This document shows positions 36,685 to 44,679 of a stretch of 64,000 nt of DNA, one piece after another. Origin of the DNA: Rivularia sp. MS3 (GTDB lineage Bacteria > Cyanobacteriota > Cyanobacteriia > Cyanobacteriales > Nostocaceae). The position numbers and the translations under genes were made by a program. Position 1 is the stretch's first letter, and each line of letters starts with the position of its first letter. The notes under the pieces were generated by a model. The model was not told where the DNA came from and made no database searches. It saw nothing but the letters and a program-made list of their open reading frames with translations. The stretch is from the NCBI GenBank assembly GCA_019192545.1, contig JAHCMI010000010.1:90579-154578 (forward strand), given 5' to 3'.

Positions 36685-37539
36685 TTAGCGGTTAATTTTA
36701 GATGTTTGTGTTAATTGATTCGAGGTTAAATAAGGGTTATAAAATTTGGGAATTGTATTAGCTAGTAGTTGAGGAGATACCGTTGTGTCGTTCCTATAGA
36801 TATTTTCCCAGATTTTTGCAGGATACCTAGCTAACAGCTTAAAAAAATTGGTTTTAATATCATGTTCCCCACAAGCTTTAATAATCTCTTGATTAGAAAT
36901 CCATCTACATAGTAAATTCTTATTGCTTGCTCCTCCAGGTCGCATTCTGACTAAAATTTTGGGAAGATAACTGTAAGATATTTGATGAATTTTAATAAAT
37001 CTCAAAAGTAGCTCATAATCGGCAGCGAGTTGATACTCTGTCTTAAAATAACCATATTTCTCATATACTTCTCGTTTGAGAAAGCAGCTTGTATGAGCGG
37101 GTATCCAACCCCAACTTAATAATTCGGGATGAAACTTTGCTGAACTATAGTACCTGATTACCTGGTGGAGATTTTGAGGATTAACAAATACTATATCTCC
37201 AAAAATCAAATCAACCTTTTTGCGGATGAACTGTTCCACAACTTCGGAAATTACCCAGTTATGTTCGTAGAAATCATCCGAGTTGAGCAACCCAATAATG
37301 TTTCCCGTGGCTAATTTTAACCCTTTATTCATCCCGTCATACATACCTTCGTCAGATTCAGAGATAAATTTGTTTATTTTATTGCCGTAGGATTTAATAA
37401 TATCGACTGTAGAATCATTAGAGCCACCATCAATCACAATATATTCAATATCTGGATAATCTTGACTCAATACCGAATTAATAGCATGGGCAATAGTAGC
37501 CTCGTTGTTACGAACAACTGTAATTATAGATACCTTCAC
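36685..37539 (-). CDS. Glycosyltransferase family 2
   Basis: 284 residues, GT-A fold: SIITVVRNNEATIAHAINSV, YIVIDGGSNDSTVDIIKSY, the DxD-like LLNSDDFYEHN, and the acceptor-side motif HTSCFLKREVYEKYGYF with LAADYELLLRF. This resembles WcaA/colanic-acid-type inverting transferases. It is the first gene of the five-gene polysaccharide run; the 317-base region upstream (37540-37856) should hold the promoter. The sugar is unknown. Confidence 0.92.
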   Translation of the reverse strand: MKVSIITVVRNNEATIAHAINSVLSQDYPDIEYIVIDGGSNDSTVDIIKSYGNKINKFISESDEGMYDGMNKGLKLATGNIIGLLNSDDFYEHNWVISEVVEQFIRKKVDLIFGDIVFVNPQNLHQVIRYYSSAKFHPELLSWGWIPAHTSCFLKREVYEKYGYFKTEYQLAADYELLLRFIKIHQISYSYLPKILVRMRPGGASNKNLLCRWISNQEIIKACGEHDIKTNFFKLLARYPAKIWENIYRNDTTVSPQLLANTIPKFYNPYLTSNQLTQTSKINR

Positions 37540-37702
37540 TTTTGCACAAAAATTTAATTGAAGCTAAAACTTGTCTAAGTTAACATAAATATCTGGATTA
37601 CTGTAGTTTATATTACATAGAAATCTCTTTTTTTGTAACACTTTTTTTGAGAAACTGGTAATTGTAATCAAGGCATTTTTGCTAAAATATTTTTCTTTAA
37701 AG

Positions 37703-37732
37703 AAAGGGAATAGGGAATAGGGAATAGGGAAA
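37703..37732. repeat. STRR heptamer array (GGGAATA type) in the 37540-37856 gap
   Basis: About four tandem copies of GGGAATA/GGGAAAA lie between the GT2 gene and the divergent phosphatase. The rest of the gap is AT-rich and should contain both promoters; no other structure was seen. Similar arrays of GGGAATA/GGGGAAT and their complements recur near 38569, 38728, 46285, 47487, 49898, 50063, 61119 and 61310. Confidence 0.85.
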
Positions 37733-37856
37733 AATAATATTTATAATTAAAATCAACTGGTAGAGCTAATTTAGTGAGGGCTTAGTAAGGATTTAAACTA
37801 TTTAGTTCATATACTTAGCATACTTTGTACGGCTATAAGCAAAAATTTCTTTTTAA

Positions 37857-38585
37857 ATGACTACAAGTGTACGGCGAATTTTTATCGGTGATGTTCACGG
37901 TAACTACGACGGTTTAATGCTTTTGTTGAATGCGATATCACCGTTCAACGAGGACAAAGTTTACTTTTTAGGAGATTTGATTAATAGGGGTGCCAAAAGC
38001 GCTCAAGTAGTAGAATTTGTCCGTCAAAGTCCGTATGATTGCGTATTGGGCAATCACGAACAGATGTTTTTAGACTACTTTCAAAGCAAAAGAATTACTA
38101 AACAAGTTATTGAAAAGGCTGCTTTTACCTATAAAGAAACTATTAGTAGCTATCTTCAATTCGATATATCTTTGCTAAGTGTTCATTTAGAATGGTTTTA
38201 CAAGTTACCACCATATATAGATTTGGGGGATATTTGGGCGGTTCATGCAGGTGTTAATCCCCAGCTTCCATTAAATAAACAAACCCAAAAAGAATTTTGT
38301 TGGATTCGTCAGCCTTTCTACAGCAGCAGCAAACCATATTTTTCCGATAAATTAATTATTGTAGGTCATACACCAACTTTTAAATTTAGTGGTGTTGTTC
38401 CAGGGAAGTTGGTGCAGGGAAAAGGTTGGCTGGATATTGATACGGGTGCTTACGATAGCAGAAGCGGTTGGTTGACTGGTTTGGATATGACAAATAGGAA
38501 GGTTTATCAAGCTAACGTGTTTAGTAGGAAAACTCGGGTTTTAGCTTTGAAAGATGTTGTAGAGGGAATAGGGAATGGGGAATAA
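37857..38585 (+). CDS. PPP-type serine/threonine protein phosphatase (metallophosphoesterase)
   Basis: 242 residues with the PPP signature order: GDVHGN (Asp12, His14), GDLINRG near 40, GNHEQ near 62, then WAVHAGVNP and VGHTPTF, the later metal-binding His residues. It is a small bacterial PPP like PrpA/Stp enzymes and should bind two metal ions (often Mn). Next to a Wzc-type tyrosine autokinase and polysaccharide genes it may regulate capsule phosphorylation, which is inferred. The last codons (EGIGNGE-stop) are encoded by an STRR array, so the natural C-terminus has been replaced. Confidence 0.92.
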   Translation: MTTSVRRIFIGDVHGNYDGLMLLLNAISPFNEDKVYFLGDLINRGAKSAQVVEFVRQSPYDCVLGNHEQMFLDYFQSKRITKQVIEKAAFTYKETISSYLQFDISLLSVHLEWFYKLPPYIDLGDIWAVHAGVNPQLPLNKQTQKEFCWIRQPFYSSSKPYFSDKLIIVGHTPTFKFSGVVPGKLVQGKGWLDIDTGAYDSRSGWLTGLDMTNRKVYQANVFSRKTRVLALKDVVEGIGNGE

Positions 38586-38783
38586 GGAATGGCTATTCCC
38601 TTCTTATGTATTCTTACGTTAAATTTTCAAAAAGTGCATTGCTTTTTAAGTGTAAACACTGAACCCTTCAAGCAATCATTTTATTTAGACTAATACCGAC
38701 TATTTATGACTTTATCTAATTTTCTATTCCCCATTCCCCGTTCCCTATTCCCTCTTTACATTTAATTTTAAAAGTGCTTGCGC

Positions 38784-41033
38784 ATGAGTGAATATTTAGA
38801 AAAAATTCCTGCAAAAGAATCGAATGTTGACCCTTGGGAGCTTCGTCAGCTAGCTTCGGTGCTTCGTCGTCGTTTGTTTTTGATTATCCCTATTGCTTTA
38901 GTCATAACCGCTGGGGTCGTGTATAGAGGATGGTTGCAAAAACCGATATACAGTGAAAAATTCCAATTGTTTCTCGATCCCACGGCAGACACTAGTATTA
39001 ATCCCCTCTCCGAACAGAGACGACCATCATTTGTACCGCCGCAGTTTCGAGATTTTAAAACGGAAATAGAGGTGTTGACGAGTTATCAGGTTATCTCTCC
39101 TTTATTACCGGAAATTCAAAATCGCTATTCAGACTTGAATTATGACAAGCTTGTTAAAAGGTTAAAGCTGAAGCATTTAGAAGGTACGGCAATTATCGAA
39201 GTTGCTTATCAAGATACCGATCCTGAAAAAATTGAATTTATTTTAAATAAGCTTAAACAAGCTTATACTGATTATTCCTTAAATAAATTAAAAAGTAGTA
39301 CCGTTCAAGCTGAAAAACTTGTCGAGACTCAATTACCAGATTTAAGAAAGCGTGTAGATAAACTCCAAGGAGAGCTACAGATTTTTCGACGTAAATATAA
39401 TCTGGTAAGTCCCGAGCAGCAAAGTCAAGTTTTGAGCGAACGTTTGGCTAATGCTTTGGAGCAAAAACAAGAAGCTTTAACTTTGCTGGGGGAGACTCGA
39501 TCTAGCTTCAACAGTTTACAAGATGAATTAGGAGTAAATGTTAAACAAGCAAAGGTTATTTCTACTTTAAGCGAAGCACCACGCTATTTAGCTTTACAAG
39601 AACAATTACAGCAAATTGAGACTCAACTTGCTACTGACACAACTAAATATACAACCGGACATCCGGCGATCGCCGATTTATTAGAAAAAAGACAGCGAAT
39701 ATTATCTTTGATTAGACAAGAAGCTGTAGCGGTTTTAGGAATTAACACTCTTAGAGAACTTAATATTAAAGAACTCAATCAACTTCCAGCAATTTCTGCT
39801 CAAAAATCCGGTCGCTTGCAGCTTACCCAAAAGTTAATTGAAACAGCAACTCAAATACAAGGATTGCAAACCAGAATTAAATATCTAGAGGAAATAGAAA
39901 ATCAAGCTCGTAAAGATTTACAGCAGTTTGCAGCAGTTATTCGTCAATATACAGACTTGAATCGAAATTTAGAAATTGCCAACGAAAGTCTAGGTCGATT
40001 TCTCTCAGCTAGAGAAAATCTCCAGATAGAGACAGCCAGAAAAGTTTCACCCTGGCAAGTAATTTCTCAAATCGAAGCACCGAAACAACCAATATCACCC
40101 AATCTTTCCCGAGATTTAGCTTTGGGTGGAATCGCTGGTGTGTTAGCTGGAGTCGGAGCCGCAATTATTGCAGGAAAGCTGGACAATAAATATCATTCTC
40201 CTGAAAAATTACAAAACGATATCGGACAAACCTTTTTGGGGACAATACCCTATCACAAAGAGCTAAAGACAGCCATAACTCAGTTATCCCGCAACGGTAC
40301 TTTGGCTAATTCTGCTTATTGGGAAGCTTACATATCATTACAAACGAATTTAGATTTTCTCGAACCCGATAAAATTTTAAAATCTTTAGTTATCAGTTCC
40401 ACTTTACCGGGAGAAGGTAAATCTACTATCTCTCTATATTTAGCTAAAGTAGCAGCAGCGATGGGTAAGCGAGTTTTGCTCGTAGATGCGGATATGCGAA
40501 ATCCTACCATTCATCGCTATGTTGAAAGTCTGACAAATACGTGGGGTTTATCAAATGTAATTTCCGGAGCAGCAGAAGCTCACGATTTAATTCAGACTTT
40601 ACCTGAAGAAGAAAATTTATCCGTACTCACAGCGGGACAAACTCCTCCCAATCCAGCGCGGTTGCTTGCTTCTGGTAAGATGAAAGATTTACTTTTAGAT
40701 TTTCAAACTAAATACGATTTAGTAATTATTGACACTCCGCCACTACATGGTTTTGCTGATGCTAAATATTTGGCTTCTCAAACTGATGGGTTAATGATGG
40801 TGGTGGGTTTGGATAAAACAGAAAAGCCAGCAGTCAGACAAGTTTTAAATGATTTGGAAACTTCCCATATTAATTTATTAGGAATTGTTGCTAACGGTGT
40901 TAAAGGTTATAAACCGAGTTATTCGGGTTATTACGGCCATTACTATAATAAAGGTAAAAATGATAGCGAGCGTTATGAATTGATTGCTACTGTTAGTAGT
41001 AAAGAAGAAAGTGTGGAAATTGAAGATAAATAA
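38784..41033 (+). CDS. Polysaccharide biosynthesis tyrosine autokinase (Wzc-type)
   Basis: 749 residues from ATG 38784. A Wzz chain-length domain with TM1 (about 30-50, LFLIIPIALVITAGVVY), long periplasmic coiled coils (about 160-430), TM2 (about 440-460, LALGGIAGVLAGVGAAIIAG), then a BY-kinase domain: Walker A SSTLPGEGKST, Walker A' VLLVDADMRNPTIH, Walker B DLVIIDTPP. The C-terminal tail has a tyrosine cluster (YSGYYGHYYNKG), the expected autophosphorylation site. It should control export and chain length of exopolysaccharide together with Wza and Wzx/Wzy partners. An in-frame TTG at 38778 would add two residues. An STRR array precedes it. Confidence 0.95.
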   Translation: MSEYLEKIPAKESNVDPWELRQLASVLRRRLFLIIPIALVITAGVVYRGWLQKPIYSEKFQLFLDPTADTSINPLSEQRRPSFVPPQFRDFKTEIEVLTSYQVISPLLPEIQNRYSDLNYDKLVKRLKLKHLEGTAIIEVAYQDTDPEKIEFILNKLKQAYTDYSLNKLKSSTVQAEKLVETQLPDLRKRVDKLQGELQIFRRKYNLVSPEQQSQVLSERLANALEQKQEALTLLGETRSSFNSLQDELGVNVKQAKVISTLSEAPRYLALQEQLQQIETQLATDTTKYTTGHPAIADLLEKRQRILSLIRQEAVAVLGINTLRELNIKELNQLPAISAQKSGRLQLTQKLIETATQIQGLQTRIKYLEEIENQARKDLQQFAAVIRQYTDLNRNLEIANESLGRFLSARENLQIETARKVSPWQVISQIEAPKQPISPNLSRDLALGGIAGVLAGVGAAIIAGKLDNKYHSPEKLQNDIGQTFLGTIPYHKELKTAITQLSRNGTLANSAYWEAYISLQTNLDFLEPDKILKSLVISSTLPGEGKSTISLYLAKVAAAMGKRVLLVDADMRNPTIHRYVESLTNTWGLSNVISGAAEAHDLIQTLPEEENLSVLTAGQTPPNPARLLASGKMKDLLLDFQTKYDLVIIDTPPLHGFADAKYLASQTDGLMMVVGLDKTEKPAVRQVLNDLETSHINLLGIVANGVKGYKPSYSGYYGHYYNKGKNDSERYELIATVSSKEESVEIEDK

Positions 41034-41094
41034 AAAAGGTTTGTAGTAAGCGATTTATCGCTGTTCTTTGAGGACTAAAGTTCTTACTACTTAC

Positions 41095-41256
41095 ATCTTG
41101 CACCATTATCAACAACCGCCTTGGAATAAATTCCCAGGCTCAAATTCAAAATCTGATAAATCAGACTGGGTATGGCTTTTAGTACGTTTTAACGTACTTT
41201 GTCTATTAGCCTTGTAAGCCGGGGGCTTAACGACAATGGTGCAAGAAGTTAGTACT
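41095..41256. repeat. MITE-like repeat, copy 1
   Basis: The ends are CTTGCACCATTATC and ACAATGGTGCAAGAAG, inverted to each other. Inside are CAACCGCCTTGGAATAAATTC near the left end, GTACGTTTTAACGTACTTTG in the middle and TTGTAAGCCGGGGG near the right. A related copy lies inverted at 42838-43030. Just before it, 41043-41092 holds an imperfect hairpin (GTAGTAAG...CTTACTAC) that could terminate the kinase gene. Confidence 0.75.
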
Positions 41257-41264
41257 ATAAACAA

Positions 41265-41450
41265 TTAATTATTACTATAATCACGAAATTCTTCTAAAGG
41301 TGCATCAAAATCATCAGACATCCAAATCTGTCCTTTAGCACTTCCCGATTGCCGTCGCTTTTTTGGTTGATTTACACGAACTATTTTTAAAATTGGCTGA
41401 TTGTCCTGAGTAATCACAACTTCGTCACCATCAAGCACCGTTTGAAACAA
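41265..41450 (-). CDS. Phd/YefM-like antitoxin remnant without a toxin
   Basis: The frame reads LFQTVLDGDEVVITQDNQPI then LKIVRVNQPKKRRQSGSAKG and ends DAPLEEFRDYSNN, as in cyanobacterial Phd/YefM antitoxins partnered with PIN toxins. The expected N-terminus (ITFDISQATNSPET) is present upstream in the same frame, but its start is out of frame with the nearby ATG at 41497, so only a TTG (41450) gives this frame a start. No toxin gene follows; a MITE-like repeat does. It is probably a decayed orphan. Confidence 0.55.
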   Translation of the reverse strand: MFQTVLDGDEVVITQDNQPILKIVRVNQPKKRRQSGSAKGQIWMSDDFDAPLEEFRDYSNN

Positions 41451-41906
41451 AGTTTCAGGAGAATTTGTAGCTTGTGATATATCGAAAGTAATGCATATTG
41501 ACTCAATTTAAAATAAATTAGTCTACTATTACATCATAATATAGGCGTTGCCTATCGATGGTATGAAGCTTATTTCGTTTGATTACAAAATTCTTAGCGA
41601 TTGCAAGCGGAAGCACTACTGACAATGATGCAATTATCTTGGTTGCGAATTATTTCTCGGCTGTTAGTACCGAGTTTTGGGTCGTCTTCATAGCAACCAT
41701 AAAAGAATATGGGTATCATAATGGTAGCTTATTCCCATTGCTGTAGTTCCTATAGAGGGGACTCTACAAAAATACGTTTTGCGCTTTGATACATATTAGT
41801 TTTACCAAAGAGTTTGTTGGGTTGAGCTTTGGCGGATATTATCAATAACAAAGCAAAGTTAGTAAGGCTCAACCCAAACTACTAACTACTAACTAATCGC
41901 ATGATA
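41451..41906. other. Intergenic region with a hairpin, no supported gene
   Basis: Besides the antitoxin 5' remnant (to about 41505), the 41805-41880 part holds an inverted repeat, GTTGGGTTGAGC...GCTCAACCCAAAC, a likely terminator-like dispersed repeat downstream of the 41907 gene. A 42-codon minus-strand frame near 41595-41720 has no ribosome site and is not called. Confidence 0.4.
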
Positions 41907-42587
41907 TTACTGTTGAAGAAATTTACCTAAGCTTGCAGAGTATTTGACAGAGATTTCCTTACTAAGGCTGAAGTCTAATTCAGTAGCAATACTTCCCGAA
42001 CTGCCAGCAACTGAGTTTTTAGATGTAATTTTGCCTATATTAATATCTAATCTGACATCATTATGGACGCTAAAATCATTAATATTAGCTGCTAAAAATA
42101 TCAAAACCTTATTTGTGGGGATGAATTTAGCAAATTGTTTTGCAGGTACTAGGGTGGCATTAAGAAGATGTGGTGATTTTTTTTGACCATTAATTATACA
42201 AGTTTGAGCCATACCAAATGTCAGCATTTTTTCCCTATCAAAAGAGGTATTATTCAAGACCATATATTGATAAGGCTTTAATTTAGAGTTAGGCTCGGGA
42301 GCAGAAAATATTTTATCATCATTAAAAATATATTCACTCTGAGCCTGTGCTTCCTGCATTGTCCATCCAATAATCTGCAAGCCTTCCATCGCTTGGGTAG
42401 GGGAAGCATATAAAAAATAGTTGCTCCCCCACGTTATTTTATTCTCTTGGAAGGGTTCAAATATTACCCAAACAACTTTATTTCCTCCTCCATCTACTTC
42501 TTTAATTAGCACAACTTTTTGACCAGCTTGATAAATTAGCTTTAAGTCAGCCCGATTGAATATGACTTCGAGAGTATACTCTGTCAT
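41907..42587 (-). CDS. Hypothetical protein, paralog of the 43036 gene
   Basis: 226 residues, no signal peptide or membrane segment, rich in beta-forming residues. It aligns with the product of 43036-43662 along its length: both have VxIIKEV or VxLIKEV at 25-32, VxWVxFxPFxxN near 38-50, YASxxxA near 63, TFGxAQ near the middle, KxxxFIPxxKVxxFL in the second half, and a terminal KY/HYxxxxGKF. The shared pattern suggests one beta-sandwich-like domain. I do not know the family. A MITE-like repeat separates the two paralogs. The location after the lasso-like precursor and patatin on the same strand may be meaningful. Confidence 0.7.
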   Translation of the reverse strand: MTEYTLEVIFNRADLKLIYQAGQKVVLIKEVDGGGNKVVWVIFEPFQENKITWGSNYFLYASPTQAMEGLQIIGWTMQEAQAQSEYIFNDDKIFSAPEPNSKLKPYQYMVLNNTSFDREKMLTFGMAQTCIINGQKKSPHLLNATLVPAKQFAKFIPTNKVLIFLAANINDFSVHNDVRLDINIGKITSKNSVAGSSGSIATELDFSLSKEISVKYSASLGKFLQQ

Positions 42588-42837
42588 ATTTTTATCCTTT
42601 TGAGATATGCATCATGGCTGCTATATATAATATCAAATCCGGTTGAACGATCGTGATTATGAACCCTAAGACGAGCCACACTTTGAAGGTGAAAGCGGAG
42701 TAAAGTATAGGACATGATATAAATCATATTTACAATAGTATTGCTGCATTCGATTAATTTAAAAAGCAAGGTAAAAGGGTTCAGTGCTTAATGCAAATGA
42801 ACCCACAACAAAATAAAGTAAAATTTAGATATAATTG

Positions 42838-43030
42838 ACTTCTTGCACCATTATCGTTAAGCCTAAATACCCGCCTTGTAATCAATTTCAAGCCTAAATA
42901 TACAAAGCACGTTAAAACGCACTAACATCACCTCAAAATCTTAACTAATCTGATTTCTCTGACTTTGTAGTGGGTTCCTGGGAATTTATTCCAAGGCGGT
43001 TGTTGAGAATGGTGCTGTTCGGTAAGATTA
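42838..43030. repeat. MITE-like repeat, copy 2 (inverted relative to copy 1)
   Basis: On the complement it reads AGCACCATTCTCAACAACCG, CCTTGGAATAAATTCCCAGG, GTGCGTTTTAACGTGCTTTG and ATAATGGTGCAAGAAGTC, closely matching 41095-41256. The two copies flank the 41907-42587 gene in opposite orientation. The remaining 42588-42837 stretch holds no clear gene. Confidence 0.75.
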
Positions 43031-43035
43031 AGCGA

Positions 43036-43662
43036 TTAAACTGCTGCTGGTAACGCACCGTTTATAAATTTACCTTGAGTGGAATCATAATGGATTGTGA
43101 CTGAGGGATTAGAGGTCATATCCACTACTAGAGCATCACTGGTAATATCAGATATGACTGCACCGTTATTAAACTGTCCCTGTAAGAATACTGTAACTTT
43201 TTCTATAGGTGTGAATGTCGCTTTTTCCTTACTCATAACTGGTACTGCATTCAGAGGATTGGCATTGAACTTATTACCGTTCGCTGTTACCGACTGTGCG
43301 ATACCAAAAGTAAACTGCTGGCTGTATTTATTTTCAATCCCGTAGTTATTTGGTTTAGCATTACCTTCGGGTGAATCGAATGCACCAGTTTCAAAAGGAT
43401 AGAACACACCTGATGTAGCCGGATTTACAGCAGAAGTTTTGATTATCTCTGCTCCAGCTTGGGCTTCATTAGTAGAAGCGTAAACACCGTATTCTTCTTT
43501 CCATTCAATTACATTATTTTCAAAGGGAGTAAATGCTACCCAAGCAACCTTCATCCCACTTGAACCAGCAACTTCTTTAATAATTGTCACCTTTTGCTGG
43601 GAAGCATTAATTGAGTGTGCGTCTTTAGTTGCTAATTGAATTGTAAGTTGATAACTAGACAT
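43036..43662 (-). CDS. Hypothetical protein, paralog of the 41907 gene
   Basis: 208 residues beginning MSSYQLTIQLATKDAHSINA, with a good ribosome site (AAGGAGAC) upstream. Landmarks shared with its paralog are TIIKEVAGSSGMKVAWVAFT, IEWKEEYGVYAST, QFTFGIAQSVTANG and VTVFLQGQFNN. No Cys, no signal peptide and no recognised catalytic motif is visible. The 40-60 bases upstream (AAAAAATTCAGGAATTG, GAATCGTCTTA) resemble the region upstream of the lasso-like precursor, hinting at shared control. The function is unknown; a cytoplasmic or released beta-rich protein is a guess. Confidence 0.72.
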   Translation of the reverse strand: MSSYQLTIQLATKDAHSINASQQKVTIIKEVAGSSGMKVAWVAFTPFENNVIEWKEEYGVYASTNEAQAGAEIIKTSAVNPATSGVFYPFETGAFDSPEGNAKPNNYGIENKYSQQFTFGIAQSVTANGNKFNANPLNAVPVMSKEKATFTPIEKVTVFLQGQFNNGAVISDITSDALVVDMTSNPSVTIHYDSTQGKFINGALPAAV

Positions 43663-43742
43663 AAATTGTCTCCTTGTTGTTTACATTTATAAGACGATTC
43701 CAATCGTCAATTCCTGAATTTTTTGAGTTGGAGTATTTTTAT

Positions 43743-44036
43743 CTAACTCAAATCTGCCCAAATAGGACCAAAAATACTATCAAATTGAGGTGGAGCTTGT
43801 AGCACAGTAAAAGTAGTATCATTTACCTTACCGTGCTTCCTTAACTTAGGTGGTTGATAAGGCAGGCGATTATCCACCTTTTCTGATTCATTCTCTTGTT
43901 GAGATTCACTCTGTTCTTTTGGTTCTTCAGCGATAGCTAATTCCTCAGTTGTTGAGATTGATTGCTGGTGGGGAGACGAAATTGGATTTATTTTTTTGTT
44001 TCGTCTCTCCACCTTTAAGACGATTTCAGAAAGCAA
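43743..44036 (-). CDS. Candidate lasso-peptide (RiPP) precursor
   Basis: 97 residues if started at TTG 44036; the true start is uncertain (a GTG lies at 44006-44008). The acidic, Gln/Glu-rich middle leads to YQPPKLRKHGKVNDTT, an exact fit to the lasso leader motif YxxPxLxxxGxxxxxT (Tyr60, Pro63, Leu65, Gly69, Thr75), which PqqD-like B1 proteins bind. The C-terminal stretch APPQFDSIFGPIWADLS ends in Ser, the residue phosphorylated by HPr-kinase-like enzymes in paeninodin-type clusters. The core is odd: no Gly/Ala/Ser/Cys lies 7-9 residues before Asp86; counting from Leu79 or Val78 gives rings of 8 or 9. PqqD, kinase, B2 and cyclase genes lie within 10 kb. Confidence 0.6.
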   Translation of the reverse strand: MLSEIVLKVERRNKKINPISSPHQQSISTTEELAIAEEPKEQSESQQENESEKVDNRLPYQPPKLRKHGKVNDTTFTVLQAPPQFDSIFGPIWADLS

Positions 44037-44679
44037 TTTCTGAATTTTTTAGATAATCGTGCTGGTTTTTTACGCACTAGTTGGATTAATAGGAAAGAAA
44101 GGACGATGAGCGGGGTAGCACTATTGGCGGAGCTAATCGCACTGTTATGGTTAAATTCTGCTGAGGGCGAGCTTCCTTATGTTTGGAAGAGGAAGCGATC
44201 TTACTAAACCTGTAGCTAAAGGTTAAATTTAATCGTAATTTGAGGGTTATCTTTCACTCTTAAACTTGGAAATTGTATCAACCTCAAATTAAATTTATCC
44301 AGGTAATGTCATTTTTGCACGTATGTCATTTACATCAATAGCCCCTCTTATCATTGCAGTTTTACATGGACACCAGACATTGGCTGTATTAAAACTTGAT
44401 GAACCTCTGTACCACAGAAGGATTGCATCTCTTCCCTGCCCACAAGCAAATATATAGACTTTTTTTCTGTCGCTAGCTGCACAGGTAAACAAATACTATG
44501 GTGGCTGATATTTTATATTTATATCATCAGTGTAATTACTTAAATAATTATAAGGTTTGTAAATTGTCAACATTTGCTTGATACATTTTGTCAACGATCT
44601 GGGTAATGCTATTCATAAAATAAAAACCCCAACTTCTCGCGAGAAGTTGGGGTTCTTATCAAGACAGAAAACGACTATA
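44037..44679. other. Region between precursor and patatin genes
   Basis: It holds a short hairpin (CAGAAATTGCTTTCTG, about 44026-44041), a possible 33-codon plus-strand frame at 44106-44207 (MSGVALLAELIALLWLNS) preceded by AAAGGA, and a 65-codon TTG-started minus frame at 44295-44492 with five Cys that I cannot place. None is called as a gene. Confidence 0.35.
44625..44654 (-). terminator. Rho-independent terminator of the patatin gene
   Basis: A perfect 30-bp palindrome (CCCCAACTTCTCGC and its complement, flanked by AA/TT) lies 26 bases after the patatin stop on the minus strand and is followed there by a T-rich run (TTTTTATTTT). Confidence 0.9.

Noticed and set aside
44106..44207. 33-codon plus-strand frame (MSGVALLAELIALLW)
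   Set aside because: A ribosome-like AAAGGA is present, but length and lack of conservation evidence make it too weak to call.
44295..44492. 65-codon minus-strand frame with five Cys
   Set aside because: TTG start right after an in-frame TAG, no ribosome site and no recognisable family; kept only as a note.
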